A DNA stretch of 64,000 nt from Bacteroidota bacterium (GTDB taxonomy: Bacteria; Bacteroidota; Ignavibacteria; UBA10030; UBA8401): contig DATJPT010000019.1 in assembly GCA_035506275.1 (NCBI GenBank), forward strand, positions 124,001-188,000, read 5' to 3'. The notes under the pieces were generated by a model that saw only the letters and a list, made by a program, of their open reading frames with translations, was not told the DNA's origin and made no database searches. The position numbers and the translations under genes were made by a program. Below are positions 62,522 through 64,000 of this stretch, piece after piece (position 1 is the stretch's first letter; each line of letters opens with the position of its first letter).

Positions 62522-64000
62522 TTACGTACTTAATACGTCCCATCCCCGTTTATTAATTCTCCGGTAAATAGTAGCGCCCAAAATCATTCCTGCGGCGAGG
62601 AGCGTGATGCCCAGCGGGACGCTGCCAAGAATGATTTTTCCCGTGCCAAAAAGAAACGCGTAGATCATGACGACACCGCTTATCCAGTTCAGGAAATTGA
62701 AAACGCCGTCGTGCTGCGGAACGATGTCCGCGGCTTCGGCGGCGATTGGTTTCCACAGTGTCGCGTTGGGACGGACGCGGCGGTAAAAGGCCAGCAGCGT
62801 TTCCCTTGGTTCCGGCTGAGTAAGCATGGTGACGGCAAGCCAGACGGCCGTCGTTGCCGTAACGGTGAGAAGAAGGAGGTAGGCAAATTCTTTCGGCTGG
62901 TCTTCGTTGAGATGAAAACCGAATTGAAGGATCATCGAGGAGACAAAGGCCGCCGCCATCGCCGAGATCTCGCTCCACGCATTGATGCGCCACCAGAACC
63001 ACCGAAGGATATAGACCAGCCCCGTTCCCGCTCCGACCGCCATCAGAAACCTCCATGCGCCGCCGATCGAGTCCATATAGAATGTGACGACGGCTGAGAG
63101 GATCATCAACATCATCGTGATCCCCTGGGATACGGTGACGTAGTGTTTCTCGTTCTTATTCGGTTTCCAAAAACGGCGGTACACGTCGTTGACAAGGTAG
63201 CTCGCTCCCCAATTCAGCTGCGTGCCGATAGTGGACATGTACGCTGCGGCGAATGCGGCGAGCATCAGCCCCCGCAGGTATGCCGGCAGGTCGGAGATGA
63301 GAATGCGGATGTATCCCGATTCCGGGTCGGCCTGGAACGCCGCATCGTGCTGGTAGCGCACGACCGCGACAAGTCCGACAAGGATCCACGGCCACGGACG
63401 AATCGCATAATGAGCGATGTTGAACCAGAGCGTGGCCAGAAGAGAATGTTTCTCGTTTTTTGCTGAAAAGATTCTCTGCGCAACATATCCGCCCCCACCG
63501 GGTTCGGCGCCGGGATACCAGGATGCCCACCAGTTCACGGCAATGAATACGAAAAATGTGATCAGCGGCATCCATGCGGAGTTCAGGTCAGGAATGAACG
63601 ACAGGATCGATCCTTGGGCACCGCGGGTCTGGTCGATCTTCTGAAGTTCCCCGACCATCGAATCCATTCCCCCCGTTGCATTGATCGCAAAGACGGCAAG
63701 CAAAATAACCATGCTCATCTTCAGCACAAATTGGAAAAGGTCTGTCCATAGAACGCCCCACAGCCCGGAGAGCGTGGAAATTGACGCCGTGATGAACATG
63801 ATCGCGATCGCGATGACGAGGGCTTCGATTTTGGTAACGCCGAGGACCAGCATCATGATCTTGACGATGGCCAGGTTCACCCATCCGAGAATGATGAGGT
63901 TGATCGGAAGTCCGAGATACACCGCCCGGAACCACCGGAGAAAGGTGGCCGGCTTTCCCGAATAACGGATCTCGGCAAATTCAACGTCGGTCAGCACGCC
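62522..64000 (-). CDS. Sodium:solute symporter family transporter (5' end outside the window)
   Basis: About 492 residues of the C-terminal part are present; the frame stays open to the right edge, and the first codons here (VLTDVEFAEIRYSGKPATFL) fall within the family's N-terminal helices 2-3, so the true start is outside. About eleven helices remain. Family text: WWASWYPGAEPGGGGYVAQR and GASYLVNDVYRRFW at the sodium-site helices. Such SSS proteins import sugars, amino acids or sialic acid with sodium; this one resembles the sugar/Na+ branch common in Ignavibacteria and Bacteroidota. It converges with the YwiC-like gene with 52 bases between. Confidence 0.92.
   Translation of the reverse strand, partial: GVLTDVEFAEIRYSGKPATFLRWFRAVYLGLPINLIILGWVNLAIVKIMMLVLGVTKIEALVIAIAIMFITASISTLSGLWGVLWTDLFQFVLKMSMVILLAVFAINATGGMDSMVGELQKIDQTRGAQGSILSFIPDLNSAWMPLITFFVFIAVNWWASWYPGAEPGGGGYVAQRIFSAKNEKHSLLATLWFNIAHYAIRPWPWILVGLVAVVRYQHDAAFQADPESGYIRILISDLPAYLRGLMLAAFAAAYMSTIGTQLNWGASYLVNDVYRRFWKPNKNEKHYVTVSQGITMMLMILSAVVTFYMDSIGGAWRFLMAVGAGTGLVYILRWFWWRINAWSEISAMAAAFVSSMILQFGFHLNEDQPKEFAYLLLLTVTATTAVWLAVTMLTQPEPRETLLAFYRRVRPNATLWKPIAAEAADIVPQHDGVFNFLNWISGVVMIYAFLFGTGKIILGSVPLGITLLAAGMILGATIYRRINKRGWDVLST

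Noticed and set aside
1-64000. CRISPR arrays, tRNA or rRNA genes, insertion sequences, prophage genes
   Set aside because: I looked for regularly spaced repeats, tRNA T-loops with CCA-end stems, transposase or integrase motifs and found none that I could support.

Overview
The window is a chromosomal segment of mixed housekeeping and accessory genes, roughly 55% GC by eye, with no rRNA, tRNA, CRISPR array, transposase or phage gene that I could find. It most likely comes from the Bacteroidota/Chlorobiota/Ignavibacteriota group, probably the Ignavibacteria or a close relative. The evidence is an M1 metallopeptidase ending in a type IX secretion sorting domain of the 'NYPNPFN...LKIYDVLGREIATLV' kind, a PorV/PorQ-family outer membrane protein, a YfhO-family membrane protein, and the scarcity of strong Shine-Dalgarno sites. 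This placement is an inference from gene content.

Layout. 1-10.8 kb: 3' end of an RND efflux pump gene, a TPR lipid/periplasm-type protein, the secreted M1 peptidase, a DEAD-box RNA helicase, a secreted M28 peptidase, a CobB-type sirtuin, a strongly folded RNA element with a terminator, a PorV-like barrel protein and a small lipoprotein. 10.8-20.5 kb (minus strand): dxr, rseP, a secreted protein, a FecR-domain protein, a large outer-membrane barrel and a CHASE2-adenylate cyclase, which together look like an envelope-to-cAMP signalling module. 20.7-27.4 kb (plus): SurA/PpiD-like chaperone, ClC channel with CBS domains, an orphan CHASE3 protein, aroK and aroB. 27.5-34.3 kb: a PLP-dependent decarboxylase-like enzyme, then a glycosyltransferase/metallophosphoesterase/HAD-phosphatase run that collides head-on with a six-hairpin glycosidase-like gene.

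34.5-43.8 kb is looser accessory DNA with long spacers: a 50-residue membrane protein, a YdeI-like protein, a YXWGXW protein, a dihaem cytochrome c fused to TPRs, a cupin, two broken genes (SRPBCC and YciI-like), an MFS exporter, an isoprenylcysteine-methyltransferase-like protein, modA and modB without modC, and a SpoIIE-type phosphatase. 43.8-52.2 kb (minus) holds a complete high-affinity potassium uptake locus in an unusual order: small ORF, kdpC, small ORF, kdpF, kdpA, kdpB, kdpD, kdpE. 52.4-54.3 kb: an inositol-monophosphatase-family enzyme and a receiver-histidine kinase protein. 54.3-59.5 kb (minus): glycosyltransferase, YfhO, murA. 59.7-62.5 kb: an Rrf2 regulator with a palindromic operator, a NapH-like polyferredoxin, a small protein and a YwiC-like membrane protein. 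The window ends inside a sodium:solute symporter gene on the minus strand.

The candidates most worth following up are the rearranged kdp operon with two unnamed one-helix proteins, the FecR/barrel/CHASE2-cyclase module, the folded RNA before the PorV-like gene, the Rrf2-polyferredoxin-YwiC unit, the ClC/CHASE3 pair, and the two adjacent disrupted genes at 38 kb.
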